Of a DNA stretch of 64,000 bases, positions 11,166 through 23,469 are shown piece by piece. A program made the translations under genes and the position numbers. Numbering within the stretch: position 1 is the first letter of the stretch; every line of letters starts with the position of its first letter. Location: positions 3,666,356-3,730,355 of the forward strand of contig CAIIXF020000005.1 of assembly GCA_903813345.2 (NCBI GenBank), in the 5' to 3' direction. The notes under the pieces were generated by a model. That model did not search any database. It was not told the origin of the DNA and saw only the letters and a program-made list of their open reading frames with translations. This DNA is from Owenia fusiformis. Lineage: Eukaryota > Annelida > Polychaeta > Sabellida > Oweniidae.

Positions 11166-13400
11166 ATATTGAACTAACTAGGTCTTGGAATTAATCCCTG
11201 GATTATTTACTCTACCAACAGTTTTATGCCAAAAGGTGTTTTTTTTAGATAGCATGGCATTATAAAAATGTAATTTTTTCAATACCTATAACATTAAATC
11301 ATTTAACATGTAGGAAGTACAAGTTATCCATTGTTTATATGTGAGAACATTTATATTTTAACTATTAAAATTAAGTTTCCAATATTCTCAGATAAAAAAT
11401 TTATTTTAGCCCCAATAATGTTAAATTCAATGTTTCAGTCTATAGGTTACTTCAGGTGCTAGGGTGCTGAAGTAAATTAGATGAAAAAGTTTTTTTGTGG
11501 GCACTTCTCATTAATCTTTTCAACATGAAATGCTAAACATACAATATATACAAGTATAAACAAAGGAAAATATACTAATTATGATCTGTTACCTATTACT
11601 TGAGTTCAATATTTGGCCAATCTCATTCTAGCCCCAAATATACAGAAAACAAGGCTTTGTATAAAAAGCCTCGTACCCATGTACATGGGTCATGATACAG
11701 TCTTTGAAGTATTCAATTCTAGTTTTCGCTAACTTAGACATGATGTACTCATAGTATTTATTTATAGATGTGATACATATATTTGTCTAATCAAAGATAG
11801 CATTAAAGACAGATAGATGATAATTCCCCAGATGATTCACTATCTGGTTCAAAATTGAATGATGGGGGAGTAGTACACCCATAAAGACAAGGTTGTAATG
11901 CCATCTCAATGTGGCAATATAGTGACTTTCTTGAAAATAAGAATAAAAAATACTTTAGTGTAGATTGCTTCTATGGTGATCGAGCATTTCAATTTCGCAA
12001 TTCTGATGAAGGATAAACTTTCATTTATAAGACATGTACATGATGATGCCCAGAGGGCTAGTGGAATATCATCTTGTGAAACTGTCACAGGTATTCACCG
12101 AAAATAGAATATTTGTTTTTTATATCACTGTCATAATGTCTTCTATAATATTAAATTATACTAAGTGTATAATACAAATGGCATTGGACTAATTCAATCC
12201 TGGGGATGTATAAAATAAAAATTACACTGGACTAAGTTGTGACTGGTAGATATCATTTATTGATTATTGCTAGTTATTTTTAGTCAAGTGCAGGACAAAG
12301 ACCAATCAGAGAGTGAGGAATATGACAGTGATATAATATTAGTTATTCAGAATTTTGCTGATTAAGAAACGTTTTAGTCTTGATTTTAAAATACTCAGAG
12401 AAGGGCTATTTCTGATAATTATTAATTTCAGTAGATTATTCCAAATACAATTATCTGTCCTTGAATTTGGATGACTTTGATCATTTCGATAATAATAGTC
12501 ACTGAAAGCTGAGGATAACTTGTCAAGTTATTGTACCAATTATATACACATTGGCAAACGTTGTATTCACAATTTGCTCACAATTTAAATTGTTTAAATA
12601 AAGAAGATGAATGCTATTTTTCACTTTTTCAAAGATAATAATCTTAAAAATGATTTTTTGAAGTTTTCAACAGTTGTCGATCCAGAGCAGTGGCATAGTT
12701 GCTACCCCAAACTACAATACAGTAAAGATTTTTACAATAACACAATCATTTGTCTACTATAAGAATTCTTATTATTTGGGAGAATTTAAATATTTTACCC
12801 CTTTTTTGCACTTTGAATCTTAAATAACTTTTGATTGACACCAATGCAATTGATAACATATCACAGATCTTTTGGCAGATTTTACATTTGAGCTTCTAAG
12901 GAATACATTGGTACATCAATTGTACATATTGTCTGCAATTTTGTCACTCCCTATAGATCTGATTCTACCTTTAAGATATTGTAAATGTCATCTTTTTTTA
13001 CATGGTTTCAATATCCATCGTGTCTATCTCTTGACCCAGTGGAAAGCAATGATGGGTTAGTGAAAGAAAAAATATTTTTCTCTATTTTGTAGAGCAATGA
13101 TCATCACCTATAATTAATTATCATATTAAATATCATTAACATTACATTCCCAATAAAACAAGTTGCCAATAGGCATTCCATTAGAACTCATTTGGTAAGA
13201 TTAGGATCTTTTATTGCCACATTTTACTAAGGGGTTACTTTGTACCCCCCTCCTTATACCCATTGGCGTAATTAGCTTAATTTATTAACTAAAATTGTGC
13301 CAAACTAGCAAAATTATATGCCTATTATGTTAATTTTGAAGAGAATTGATATTACAATGCTTATTTGATAATATAAGCACTTATAATACAGTTAGCAGAT
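11166..13400. other. Intergenic, no gene recognised
   Basis: AT-rich DNA without a supported ORF, array or clear inverted repeat. Longest quiet stretch in the left half. Confidence 0.4.
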
Positions 13401-13409
13401 ATTTTCACC

Positions 13410-13596
13410 TTAAGTCGCATATACCCCAAATCATTTTTAAAAGTGCAAGTCACATCTACCCCATCAAGTCGCATTTACCCCATGTATATTACTCAGGTTG
13501 CGCCTACCCCAGTTTAGGTCACATCTACCCCATCTCAAGTCGCAAATACCCCGGTGGTGGGGTAGGCGTCCCTTGTCAGGTCACACCTACCCCGCT
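13410..13596. repeat. Cluster of a 17-18-bp TACCCC motif, eight copies
   Basis: Copies of AAGTCGCATCTACCCC and variants (AGGTCACATCTACCCCAT, AGGTTGCGCCTACCCC, AAGTCGCAAATACCCC) at about 13413, 13447, 13465, 13496, 13516, 13536 and 13578, with one inverted copy (GGGGTAGGCGTCCC) at 13559. Spacing is irregular, so it is not a simple satellite. It directly precedes the GTCC run and the 147-bp array. Confidence 0.75.
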
Positions 13597-13597
13597 T

Positions 13598-14578
13598 GTC
13601 GTCCATCCGTCCGTCCGTCTGTCCGTCTGTTTGTCCGGGCGATAACTCAAATACCGTTTCACGGATTTGATTCAAATATTATAGGCTTATGCCTTATGGG
13701 TGTAGGACATCTGCTCGAGAAGGAATTTTCAATATGGCCACTGAATTCAAAATGGCCGCCATTTTTCGTAAAAAATGTAATCTTTAATAACTCAAATACT
13801 AGTGTGCGGATTTGGTTCAAATTTTATATGCTGATGCCTAGGGACACAGTAGATATGTTCGAGTAAAAATTTTCAAGATGGCGGCTAGATTTCAAAATGG
13901 CGGCCATTTTTCGTAAAAAAACTTAATCTTTGATAACTCAAATACCAGTGAACGGATTTGATTCAAATTGTATATGATGATGCCAAGGGACACAGTAGAT
14001 CTGTTCGAGTTACAATTTTCAAGATGGCCGCTGAATTTCAAAATGGCGGCCATTTTTCGTAAAAAAACGTAATCTTTGATAACTCAAATACCAGTGAACG
14101 GATTTGGAAATTTTATATGATAATGCCTAGGGACACAATAGATCTGTATAAGATCAAGAAGGAATTTTCAAGATGGCCGCTTGATATTCAAAATGGCGGC
14201 CATTTTTCGTAAAAAATGTAATCTTTGATAACTCAAATACCAGTGAACGGATTTGGCTCAAATTTTATATGATGATGCCTAGGGACAAAGGAGATCTGGT
14301 CGAGAAAGAATTTTCAAGATGGCGGCTGAATTTCAAAATGGTAGCCATTTTTCATAAGAAAAAACGTAATCTTTGATAAGTCAAATACCAGTGAACAGAT
14401 TTGGTTCAAGTTTTATATGCTGATGCCTAGAAACACAGTAGCTCTGTTCGAGAAAAAATTTTTAAGATGGCGGCTGATCTTCAGAATGGCTGCCATTTTT
14501 CATTTTCATTTTCGTAATCTTTGGTAACTCAACTGCCGTTCGGTGGGATTTGCTACTCCGTGGAGTTGCTGTTTTTCT
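13598..14578 (+). mobile_element. Non-autonomous element with 146-149-bp tandem core
   Basis: A GTCCGTCC/GTCTGTCC stretch (13605-13635) leads into six full units and a partial one of 146-149 bp, marked by ATAACTCAAATAC at 13642, 13787, 13933, 14079, 14228 and 14376. Each unit contains CAAGATGGCGGCTGAATTTC and GGCGGCCATTTTTCGTAAA. The right terminus CGTTCGGTGGGATTTGCTAC continues to a small hairpin (actcc-gt-ggagt) and TTTTTCTAG. A tandem core with a 3' hairpin resembles the pearl/CvA-type elements of bivalves, often linked to Helitron-like transposition; that assignment is an inference. Confidence 0.6.
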
Positions 14579-14689
14579 AGTTTTGACAAGATGCTGCATA
14601 TTTCGTGCAATCAATAGGGTACCTCAAAATGTAACCAAAAGTAAATCACCAGCAGATAAACCAATCAATATTTAAGAACTATGGATCGT

Positions 14690-14830
14690 TGAGCAGGGGT
14701 ATTATTGTCGAATACACCCCGCAGGGCTAGGTAGAATCGTTTTCTGTAACTCGAAAACTCTCTGTAACTTCGAAAACGTTTTTGCCTAGCCCTAAAGGGT
14801 GTATTCGACGATATTACACCTGCTCTGAGG
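14690..14830. repeat. 140-bp imperfect hairpin
   Basis: Left arm GCAGGGGTATTATTGTCGAA, then TACACCCCGCAGGGCTAGG, pairs with right arm CCTAGCCCTAAAGGGTGTA, then TTCGACGATATTACACCTGC. Probably a short palindromic MITE. A diverged copy of the left end (CCAGGGGTATTGTTCACGAA) is at 14939. Confidence 0.65.
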
Positions 14831-15475
14831 TCAATATCACGATTCGAACATGACAATTCACCAAAATGTTTCGAATACTTATCATGGTCCGCCATTACTA
14901 CGGCCCGCCGTTATGACGTCACACATTAGCCGTATTACCAGGGGTATTGTTCACGAATATAGAATTTATAGAAGACGTGAATACAGTCATGTTCGAATTT
15001 CAGATATTCCCATGCATGGTCATGTAACTGAAACATGTAATTTTCCCCCTGAATTGACATGTTTTCCCCTGAATATATTTCCCCAGTCTTGCTTTTCTGA
15101 CACGTTAACCCTTTTTACACAACATTATCAATGTAACCTCCTTATAGTTCTATGATAGCCTGCATCCGTGCTGTTACATTGTTCATCACATTTGATAATA
15201 TTTCCGAATGTTTTGGAATGTTTTGAGTTTCTTTTCGGATGTTGGCCTTGAGTTGTTCTAGGTCTTTTGGAACTAAAAACCGAACTAAAACTGTGTATTT
15301 GAGAGAAAACCTACATGATTCAGCTACATGACCTTGCATAAAATGTCAGAAATCATTGATTGGTTCATCTGTGCTATTGCTTTACTTTTGGGTACATTTT
15401 TTGAGACACCCTATAACCAGTAACCTGCAAGAATTGACCTGTCATTTTGACAATATGCTCCATATTTAGTGCAAT

Positions 15476-15946
15476 CAGGGCTGTCAACTTGGGACCACCT
15501 AATATGAGTGACTTCAAAATGTTGGACACCTAAGTCCAAATCTGAACACTTTTGTCCAAATTTTGAACACCTTTGGCCAACTTTTAAACATCTTTGGCCA
15601 AAGTTTGAGCACCTTTGCCAAACTATGATCACCTCAAATTTTTCGCGCTCGCGTAACGGGGGGGGGGGGTAGGTACGAAAATTTCCAATAAACATGCGTG
15701 ACATATACGGGATTCGCGTGACAAATCCGAACAAATTGCGTTCGGTTTTTTTCCAACGTTCGTATTTTTACCGTATCGTAAACATATTTCGAAAAAATTT
15801 CTACAGAAATATTTTTGCGTGACAATTACCAGGTAAAATGCGTATTTGCGTGACATTTTCTGTCACGCAAAAAAAACTGGCGTGACTTCAAATTCTTCAG
15901 CAAATGCGTGACAAATACGCAAATTGCGGGACAGTTGACAGGCCTG
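15476..15946. mobile_element. hAT-like MITE inside the satellite
   Basis: Ends CAGGGCTGTCAAC and GTTGACAGGCCTG are inverted repeats with one mismatch, flanked by TGCAAT on both sides (15470-15475, 15947-15952), which restores an intact satellite unit when removed. The interior contains a 20-25-bp repeat (GAACACCTTTGGCCAA variants, 15525-15625), a poly-G run, and six GCGTGAC motifs between 15694 and 15912. Confidence 0.72.
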
Positions 15947-16253
15947 TGCAATGTAACCAGAAACTTGCAGAAGTAGACCTGACATTTTGACAATATGTTC
16001 CGTACATGTATTTAGTGCAATGTAAACAGAACTTGCAGGAATAGACCTGGCATTTTGAGAATATGATCCATATTTAGTGTGATGCACCCATTAAGTTTCA
16101 GGAATAGACCTGGAATTTTGAGAATATGATCCATATTTAGTGCGATGCACCCATTAACTTTCAGGAACAGACCTGGCATTTGTACAATATGATCCATATT
16201 TAGTGTGATGCACCCATTAACTTTCAGGAATAGACCTGGCATTTGTACAATAT

Positions 16254-17482
16254 TGTAGCGACCCTGGGTTGGCTAGTCATATTTTACTCTTACATAAATT
16301 GCCAACCTGGCACCCGGTGTCGCTACTTTCCTTCCGCTCTACAGCGCGAATAGTTCCGCTGCAGGATCAGGGTAATAGCTGCTTGAGCTATATAGCTTTT
16401 GTATTCAGTACATTTGTTTTGCCAGGGTATTTTAACATTTTATTCTATAAGGATTGATCTCTCGCGAGAGACGGCGAGAAGAGAGTTGGCGCCATATTCA
16501 CTCACGAGGCAGTTTTGATTTAAAGTTAAACTGGTGATTTTGATAACTTTCGACACTTGATCAGGCCTGATCAATCGTTATGGCAGCCAGAGGGATGAAG
16601 AGAGTCGAGTGGCTGCGAAACTGAGGTTGTATTTTTGTATTTGAACTCCACTGCAGTGATGAGCATATTTGTAGAAATATTGTGAATTATTTTCAGATTT
16701 TAGCCTAATTTTGTCATTGCAGTCTGTTTGACTCTGATTCAACTGAGTTTGTATTTGATTTGGCTATTTGGAATAGTTGATCTATTGTAATTGATTTTCT
16801 TTGAGAGAATAATGAAATTGTTGGCTGGAAGATCTGGCCTATGCTCAGCGCGCAGAGGAGATTTTGCACAGCGCCACCTTTTGACAATCGCTTTACTTGA
16901 AGCTCGATGTTGTTTTGATCATTAGGGCTGAAATATAGTCGCCATCTTAGTTAAGACTTTTGTAATTTGTTTGTAATTTGTCAAGTTCGACTAAAGACAG
17001 ATTTTGCTTTTAGAGCCATGTAATTTGCTTTGATTTATATTTGATGAAACTGATGTAAAACCAGATCTTAATTATTTATTTACAATTAAACTTTAAAACT
17101 TTACTTGATTTGTCGTGTTGATTGTTTGTAGTCATTGATTGGAGGTTTTGATGGAATAACAGTAAAATGGCCCTATGATTAGCTTTCTGATATCTTCCTA
17201 GCTTCATTTCTTCATTCTGTTCCAAATCATTTATGTTTAATTAGTGTTTCCAACTTTTGTATCTATTCAAAGATGGCAGCACCTTACATATAGTCAAGCA
17301 ATCAATCTCTTTCAGCTCAAATCCGATTCACTACGTGCTTTGACCGTTCAGCTTACCACGCTACCACTTGTTTGCTCGTTCGGTCCTGTTTGTTTGTTTG
17401 TTTGTACGGGTTGCTTTGTTGTAGATTGGTTTATTGATTGATTGGGCGTGGCAGTTTCGGGATTAAGACCGGAGCTGTTGCA
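16254..17482 (+). mobile_element. Probable solo LTR, 1.23 kb
   Basis: A TG...CA insertion (TGTAGCGACCCTGGG to GGAGCTGTTGCA) splits a satellite unit, with ATAT repeated on both sides (16250-16253, 17483-17486). This is the footprint of an LTR retrotransposon that recombined to a single LTR. No internal gag-pol or second LTR is present. A TATA-like CTATAAGG at 16445 precedes the palindrome TCTCGCGAGA (16460-16469), consistent with a promoter. The strand is set by that promoter reading. The family is unproven; a simple unrelated insertion is the alternative. Confidence 0.5.
16445..16469 (+). promoter_or_regulatory. TATA-like box and TCTCGCGAGA palindrome in the LTR
   Basis: CTATAAGG lies about 15 bp before the perfect palindrome TCTCGCGAGA, a known metazoan core-promoter motif. 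Position inside the presumed LTR fits a promoter role; activity is inferred. Confidence 0.4.
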
Positions 17483-18129
17483 ATATGATCCATATTTAGT
17501 GCGATGCACCCATTAATTTTCAGAAATTTTATATATTTAGTAAAATGTATAAATAAACTATATTGATATTGCAATGTAGGTCTATATGAATAGACCTGAC
17601 ATGTCGACAACATGTTCCATATTTAGTGCAATGTAGACAGAAACTTGTAAGAATAGACCTGATATTGCGACAATATATGCTTTATATATATTTAGTTTAA
17701 TGTAGACAGAAATTTGCGAGAATACACCTGACATTTCGACAATTTGCTCCATATTTAGTGCAATGTAGACAGAAACTTGTAAAAATAGAAGTGACATTTC
17801 GACAACATGCTCCATATTTAGTGCAATGTGGACAGAAACTTGTAAGAATAGACCTGACATTTCGACAATATGCTCTATATTTAGTGCAATGTAGACAGAA
17901 ACGTGTAAGAATAGACCTGACATTTCGACAATATGCTCTATATCTAGTGCAATGTAGACAGGAACTTGTAAGAATAGACCTGACATTTCTACAATATGCT
18001 CTGTGCAATGTAGACATAAACTTGTAAGAATAGACCTGACATTTCGACAATATGCTCTATATTTAGTGCCATGTAGACAACTAACTATATCAAATGAATG
18101 ACATCAGTTAGTACATACTTCATTTCATT

Positions 18130-18412
18130 CAAATGATGAACATAGGTAAGTAGTATGCTCAGTATATGAATACTCATTGATGAACATAAGAAAATACCAA
18201 TCAATGCTCAGTATATGAATACTCATTGATGACCATAAGTAAGTACTAATGAATGCTCATTATATTCATTGATGAACATAAGTAAGTACTAATGAATGCT
18301 CAGTTTATCCAGTAAAGAACAACAGTAAGTTCGAATGAATACTCATTGATGAACATAAGTAAATACTAATGAATGCTCAGTATATGAATACTCATCGATG
18401 AACATAAGTAGA
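18130..18412. repeat. About 50-bp tandem repeat, five to six copies
   Basis: Units built from TGCTCAGTATATGAATACTC and ATTGATGAACATAAGTAAGT with indels. It directly follows the 62-bp satellite but is unrelated in sequence. Confidence 0.8.
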
Positions 18413-18420
18413 GTTAGTTT

Positions 18421-20040
18421 AAAAGAAATTGATGAATTTTTTCCATTGTTAAATCTTTTTGGGGGAGCGAGAGGGCAGAGGTAGAGGGATGCCCCGTTCC
18501 TCTCAAGATTTTACGCCAGTTCAATATGATATCTGGTTATTTCTGGACACTTTTAATGTTTAAATACATGCTTTATATTATATTTGGGGTAGGGTGCCAG
18601 AAAGCTTCGATTTCAATTTGACACATGGTGATTTTTGGGCACTTTTATACTGTTTAGATGAATAAATACCTCTCCCCAAAAAATCCGAAAAACATTTTTC
18701 AAATTTCAGTACATGGGGTAACCCCCTCATTAGATGCTTTTACCATCTCAAGATGCTGTTTAGTGATTTTTGCATTAAAATGTGTTTGAGTCAATAGTTT
18801 TTTCAATTGTTTTGTTTTTTAGGGGGATGCCAGAAAATGTTACTGTTTCAAGGTACCACTTTTTGGACACAAAAGTAAAACAATACAAAAACAAAATCAT
18901 TCCAAATGTGTTTTATTTTTTAAGGGGAGGGAGCGAGAAAGAGAAGTGGTGGATCCATCCCTCTAGGAATTTTAAACTAATTCTACACAACTGGTCGACT
19001 TCCAATCAATGTATGAACAATGCAGAGAGTATTTTCTCCGTCAGTGTTGCAATATAAGGCCTTCGTGTCCGCTGATATTAATCAAACAATACGAGTTTAG
19101 TTTCTCTAGTTTTTCTATTTCTCAAATTAATCTAATGAAATTTTCAATTTTCACATCAATTTTTACTTCATTCCATTCCTGCAAGTGTCTCTACAAATTC
19201 CTTGATTTGTGAGCAATGTTTCAATGTCAACCCCTGAAAAAAAGATGTATACATTAAATAAATTGGAAACTTTGGAGGATCTCAAATTTTGACAGATATG
19301 ATTGAAAGTTCTGATATTGAGCAAAACATTTAATCAGTCAATTGCCTCATTATTCAGGCAAAATGTCTTATTCTATGATCAATTCAAATAAATACAGAGA
19401 TTTTGAAATATCCATTTGTGTGGCCCCCAGTGTAGAGTTCAGAGCTTGGTGGTAAAGATCACTAATGGTATCTTTGTTTTGTTTTCTGATTAACTCTGAT
19501 CGAACAGTACTTTCAGGTAAAAGTATTAGCACCTTAGAATTTAGACATTTCTTCTTGAAAAATTATACAAAAATATAGAATATCAGTTTGATCGAAGAAT
19601 TGCTATATACCAAATATCAACAGAAGAGAGTAATTTACATTAAAGGCACATACAAAGTGATTTAAACTTTATATGGTTCCTTTAAGGTCGTATATATTTA
19701 GAGATGGCACAGCTACCTGTAAAACTCTGAAATAATGGCCGCTGTTTTCACAAAGTGAGTTCTACATGTACTTACTGAATACTCCCTGATATAACAAAAT
19801 GAGTGGGTAGACATAAAATATAGGATTTGGATAATTAAGAGACTAGCAGAGAGACATCTGATAGGGATATGTCATATCAATGGAGGGACTAACAGACCTA
19901 TCGATATTCCATATAGGTTCAGTGTGTGAGCCAAATGGCAGATTTGACCGTAACAACAATGACCTTCAGAGAGAAAGGAAATATGTCTTATAATGTACCT
20001 GAGCATAGTGTAAGGAAGGAATATGACTTCCGAATATGAA
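18421..20040. other. Intergenic, degenerate repeat remnants
   Basis: 18450-18970 has three diverged blocks sharing G-rich GGGGATGCCAGAAA-like sequence followed by TTTTTGG(G/A)CACTTTTA, spaced 130-240 bp, probably an old repeat. The rest is featureless. Confidence 0.35.
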
Positions 20041-20046
20041 GGATCC

Positions 20047-21824
20047 GTAGCACACTATAGCGCAGCAACATTTGAAGCAATATTTATGGAGGTGCACATG
20101 TCTTGATTCTATTAAAATATCATTTGCTGAAAAACGTACGGCTTTCGGGTCGAAAAATGTCTTTCAACACAAGGAGTCAAAAAAGTAAATATTTTGATTC
20201 GAACTTTTATACATTTTATAAGACACGGACTGTTATTTTAAGCATACGAACAAAAAAAGATAATAGAGAATTTTCGTTATAAGTTTTTTAAAAACTTATA
20301 CGTAAACTTATACTTATAAACCCAATAAACAAGGTGTTTCATAATTTCCTAATTCGTCGGGAAATATCTCCTAGGACGGTAATAAAAAGGGCCAATGGCA
20401 TACCATCCCTTGATGTAAAGCATGTTAAGTTGTGTCATATGTGTTTTCTAGAATCAAATAGGCTGATATAGCACACGGGTTTTACAGATTTATCTACTCT
20501 CAAATATATTTTTTGTAGATGATCGTTTTGAATCACCTTGTAGAAATAACGAAGGGAGAATTAGTTCAGCTAATGAATGAGTCGAGCTGTTTGATTGGAT
20601 ACTATGCCTATTCAGCCGATTAATTTTAATAAGCCATTCTGGTCAGTAGGTCCACACATATACTATGCGGAGATCAAACTCTGTAAGTTTATAATCTGCG
20701 TATAAAGGCCCTTTTATACGTAAAAACTTTGACCTTATAATTTCATGAGAACTTTGGAATGATCGACTCGTTCGTGTAGTGATTCACTTTAAAGGGTCTT
20801 GTTTATCGTACACTACAAGGACCCGTCAACTAGCGTTTAGTTTATCGTGTTCATAATTGACACTAGCAAAGGACATTGTATTCGCAGTCCCTAGTTGATG
20901 ATGGAGCTTGACTATATCGGGAATAGATATGCCCCACTTGGTACAGATTATGAAATTCAATTTGAATTGATTTTAGTTCGACAAGACCCTTTAAACTATA
21001 AGTATACGTATACGTTTTTGAAACAACTTATAACGAAAATTCTCTATTCATAATGTAAAAACTTACTATAATTTTACTGTAGACGTCGGTGTTTAATTAG
21101 TGTAATTACGCAAGTGTGTTTTTCAAATATGAGCCAAGCAGATTCAACAAAATTGTGTGGAATATTTAGGTTATTTATGATTCAGGGAACATATTAGTTT
21201 TCTAACTATTTAAAACATTATATTACCAGAAATTTTCCATCTCATCGCAAGGGGTCAAACAGCATAAAACATAATACAATAAGACTTGATGGTTGTTTTA
21301 TAAGCAACTGAGCTATATATAACTACGAGAACTAGAATTTTAGCCGTAGTCCCGATTAGTCAAGGAAGAGCAATAGGCCCTCCTTTATTGATAATGTTCA
21401 CCGCTGAATAAAGGTCCATATCTCAAAACGTATTGAGACCCATTTTGTAAAAAACAAGCATAATATAAAAGTGATTCATTTGTAACATTTATTTTATTAA
21501 TACCTGAGAAACAATACAAAACGTCGATACACTGATTACATAATGTTTTGGTATTGATAAGAAAAATAACCTCAAACTTATAGTTTAGAAACCCAAATCA
21601 TGTATCTATAATCATTTTGTATTATTTTCTGTTGCATTTTGTACTAAAATTGTGAAAAAGTGGGATTTTATTTTTTGGTAATTTTTTGACCTCTGTTAAT
21701 GGCGGGCATAATTCAGCCTAAAAGCCGGAAGTATATTAAACGGTTATAATAAATATTATTAGGGAACACATGTAGGTATGTTAATGTTAGGTCAAATATC
21801 GCTGCGCTATTGTGTGCTACCAGC
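20047..21824. mobile_element. Inverted-repeat element (GTAGCACAC termini) holding a nested element
   Basis: GTAGCACACTATAGCGCAGC at 20047-20066 is matched in inverted form by GCTGCGCTATTGTGTGCTAC at 21801-21820, suggesting element ends. A diverged second copy of the left part lies at 31045-31345 (CATACTATAGCGCAGC, CATTTGCTGAAAAA, ATTACCAGAA, GGGGTCAA in the same order). The nested element at 20266-21044 is absent there. No transposase seen. Confidence 0.5.
20266..21044. mobile_element. 779-bp TA-flanked inverted-repeat element
   Basis: Ends GAGAATTTTCGTTATAAGTT (20 bp perfect) and the complement AACTTATAACGAAAATTCTC, flanked by TA (20264-20265, 21045-21046), as in Tc1/mariner-type MITEs. Imperfect pairing continues for about 45 bp. 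Interior has secondary inverted repeats (CTTTAAAGGGTCTTGT and CAAGACCCTTTAAA). Non-coding. Confidence 0.78.
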
Positions 21825-21951
21825 TCCTTTATTAGACGTCCTAGAGATTTCATACAATGGACTATAATCTCAATCTTCGACCTCCCTATCATTAGAATTT
21901 ATTCACCATATAAATGAAGTGCAGCCTGACATCTTTTTTTCTGTAGACTTT

Positions 21952-22279
21952 TAATATCCTTCACATATTGCACAACACGCTGGTATATTTCTCTTTAACA
22001 TACCGATCACAGAACTTGGGACTGTAACAAGGGTGACACGGGGCTGTCACTTTGACTCAAATAATATCCTTCAAATAGTGCACAACACGCTGGTATATTT
22101 CTCTTTACCATACCGATCACAGAACTTGGGACTGTCGGAAGGGTGACACGGGACTGTCACTTTGACTCAAATAATATCCTTCAAATATTGCACAACATGC
22201 TGGTATATTTCTCTTTACAATACCGATCACAGAACTTTGGACTGTCACATGGGTGACACGTGACTTTAACTGTGACTCA
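21952..22279. repeat. 110-bp tandem repeat, three copies
   Basis: Starts TAATATCCTTCA at 21952, 22062 and 22172, an exact 110-bp period. Units contain CACAACACGCTGGTATATTT, ACCGATCACAGAACTT and GGGTGACACG. The third copy is the most diverged. Confidence 0.9.
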
Positions 22280-22907
22280 TGCACGTCGACATAACGTAGT
22301 CAATTACAACCGTCTTTACATTTCGAACTGAACACAGATAGGCGTATTCAACTCGAAATTTCAGGATTTTCAGAAGTTCCCCTTCGGGATAAAACGAAAT
22401 AGATTATTTGCTAATAGATGTCCTATCTTTCACTAATTTTCTTTACATCTTTTTGAAAAGGCTAGCATTAATAGACATGTTATGTCATCTCTCTCATATG
22501 AATATCACTGTGCTAGTCCTGTGATATACGAGGTTTAATCCAAAAGTTCTGCATCGTTTGCTCTAAAAATCTTAAATATATACATGTATGAATATTGTTC
22601 ATATTTGGCCTAAACCACCCCATACACAGTAGTTTTATTTTCTGTAAAAATAATCAATAGATTTGACCAGTAACATAGGTATCTGGTTAACATAGTAACA
22701 TGACAACAGGGTTTGTGTAGCAACATTACAACACATTGTAGTGACACTTAAAGGGTGTTATATGGTACCAAATTTATTATTACTAAATTTTACCAAATTT
22801 ATTACTTATTATTTAGGTGTCAGTCATGGCTGTTAATCTTTTTTTCTTCTTTAGACCAATACTTTATGTGTGATGTGATATCATACAAGCTATAGTTGGC
22901 AACTGTG

Positions 22908-23150
22908 GTGTCATTGACTTGAAGAATGCCTTGCGCCAAAAGCAGCCCAATAAGTATAAAATCCATTTCAATTTTGACAATGCGCCATTTCATACCCCAA
23001 TACTTCAATCTGGCTCCCTCTGAACTGGTATCTTTATGGTGAAATGAAGGTCAAATTGAGAGAACTGGACGTGTTTTTGAACTTTAAAATGAAATCTGCC
23101 TTGCTGTTCTCGAGCGGCTTCCTGAGACGGGTAATGGAGCATTTAAGGAT
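22908..23150 (+). pseudogene. Mariner-like transposase remnant
   Basis: One frame (from about 22908) reads to FNFDNAPFHTP, recalling the second catalytic Asp box of mariner transposases (HDNAxxH). A neighbouring frame at 23007 reads LAPSE, recalling the LAPSD box, and a shift then gives WYLYGEMKVKLRE, like the motif after it. A stop (TGA at 23020), a frameshift and a deletion of roughly 20-25 residues between the boxes show it is dead. The N-terminal DNA-binding domain is absent. Confidence 0.5.
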
Positions 23151-23469
23151 GTGGTTGATCAGTAGGTCCGCAAATATAATAAATGTATATGGGGGAAATG
23201 ATAATATTTTGCAAAACTAGCAATAAAATATTGTGAAATCAAAAAATAATTGATTAACAGACACATTGTGTAACTGACATATTTGAAATATGGTATTCTG
23301 TAACACCCTTTAAGTGTCAATTTCTTCTAATGTCGTGCTCTCTAGCCTGTTGTCATGTTACGATGGTAATCAGACACCTATGTTACTGGTCAAATAAATA
23401 TGTTGCTTAATTTTACACACCATGAAACTTCTATATCAAGGATGGTTGAGGCCAAACATAAACAATATT

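Larger units (their letters stand above)
15413..18085 (-). repeat. 62-bp satellite array, interrupted twice
   Basis: Tandem units of about 62 bp, each with ACCTGACATTTCGACAATAT, CTCCATATTTAGTGCAATGT and AGACAGAAACTTG. Present at 15413-15475, 15953-16253 and 17483-18085; the last block is the most regular (about nine units, period 62, one shortened to 57). The array is split by a hAT-like element (15476-15946) and a probable solo LTR (16254-17482). Long reading frames across it come from the repeat. A lone unit fragment lies at 1-43. Confidence 0.88.

Noticed and set aside
13346-13866. Open frames over the TACCCC cluster and tandem array
   Set aside because: They follow repeat sequence and have no protein-family features.
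13598-14578. CRISPR-like regular array
   Set aside because: Units are contiguous near-identical tandem copies with no unique spacers, in a eukaryotic genome.
17582-18050. Several overlapping open frames of 90-134 codons on both strands
   Set aside because: They run through the 62-bp satellite; open frames on both strands come from the repeat unit lacking stops, not from a gene.
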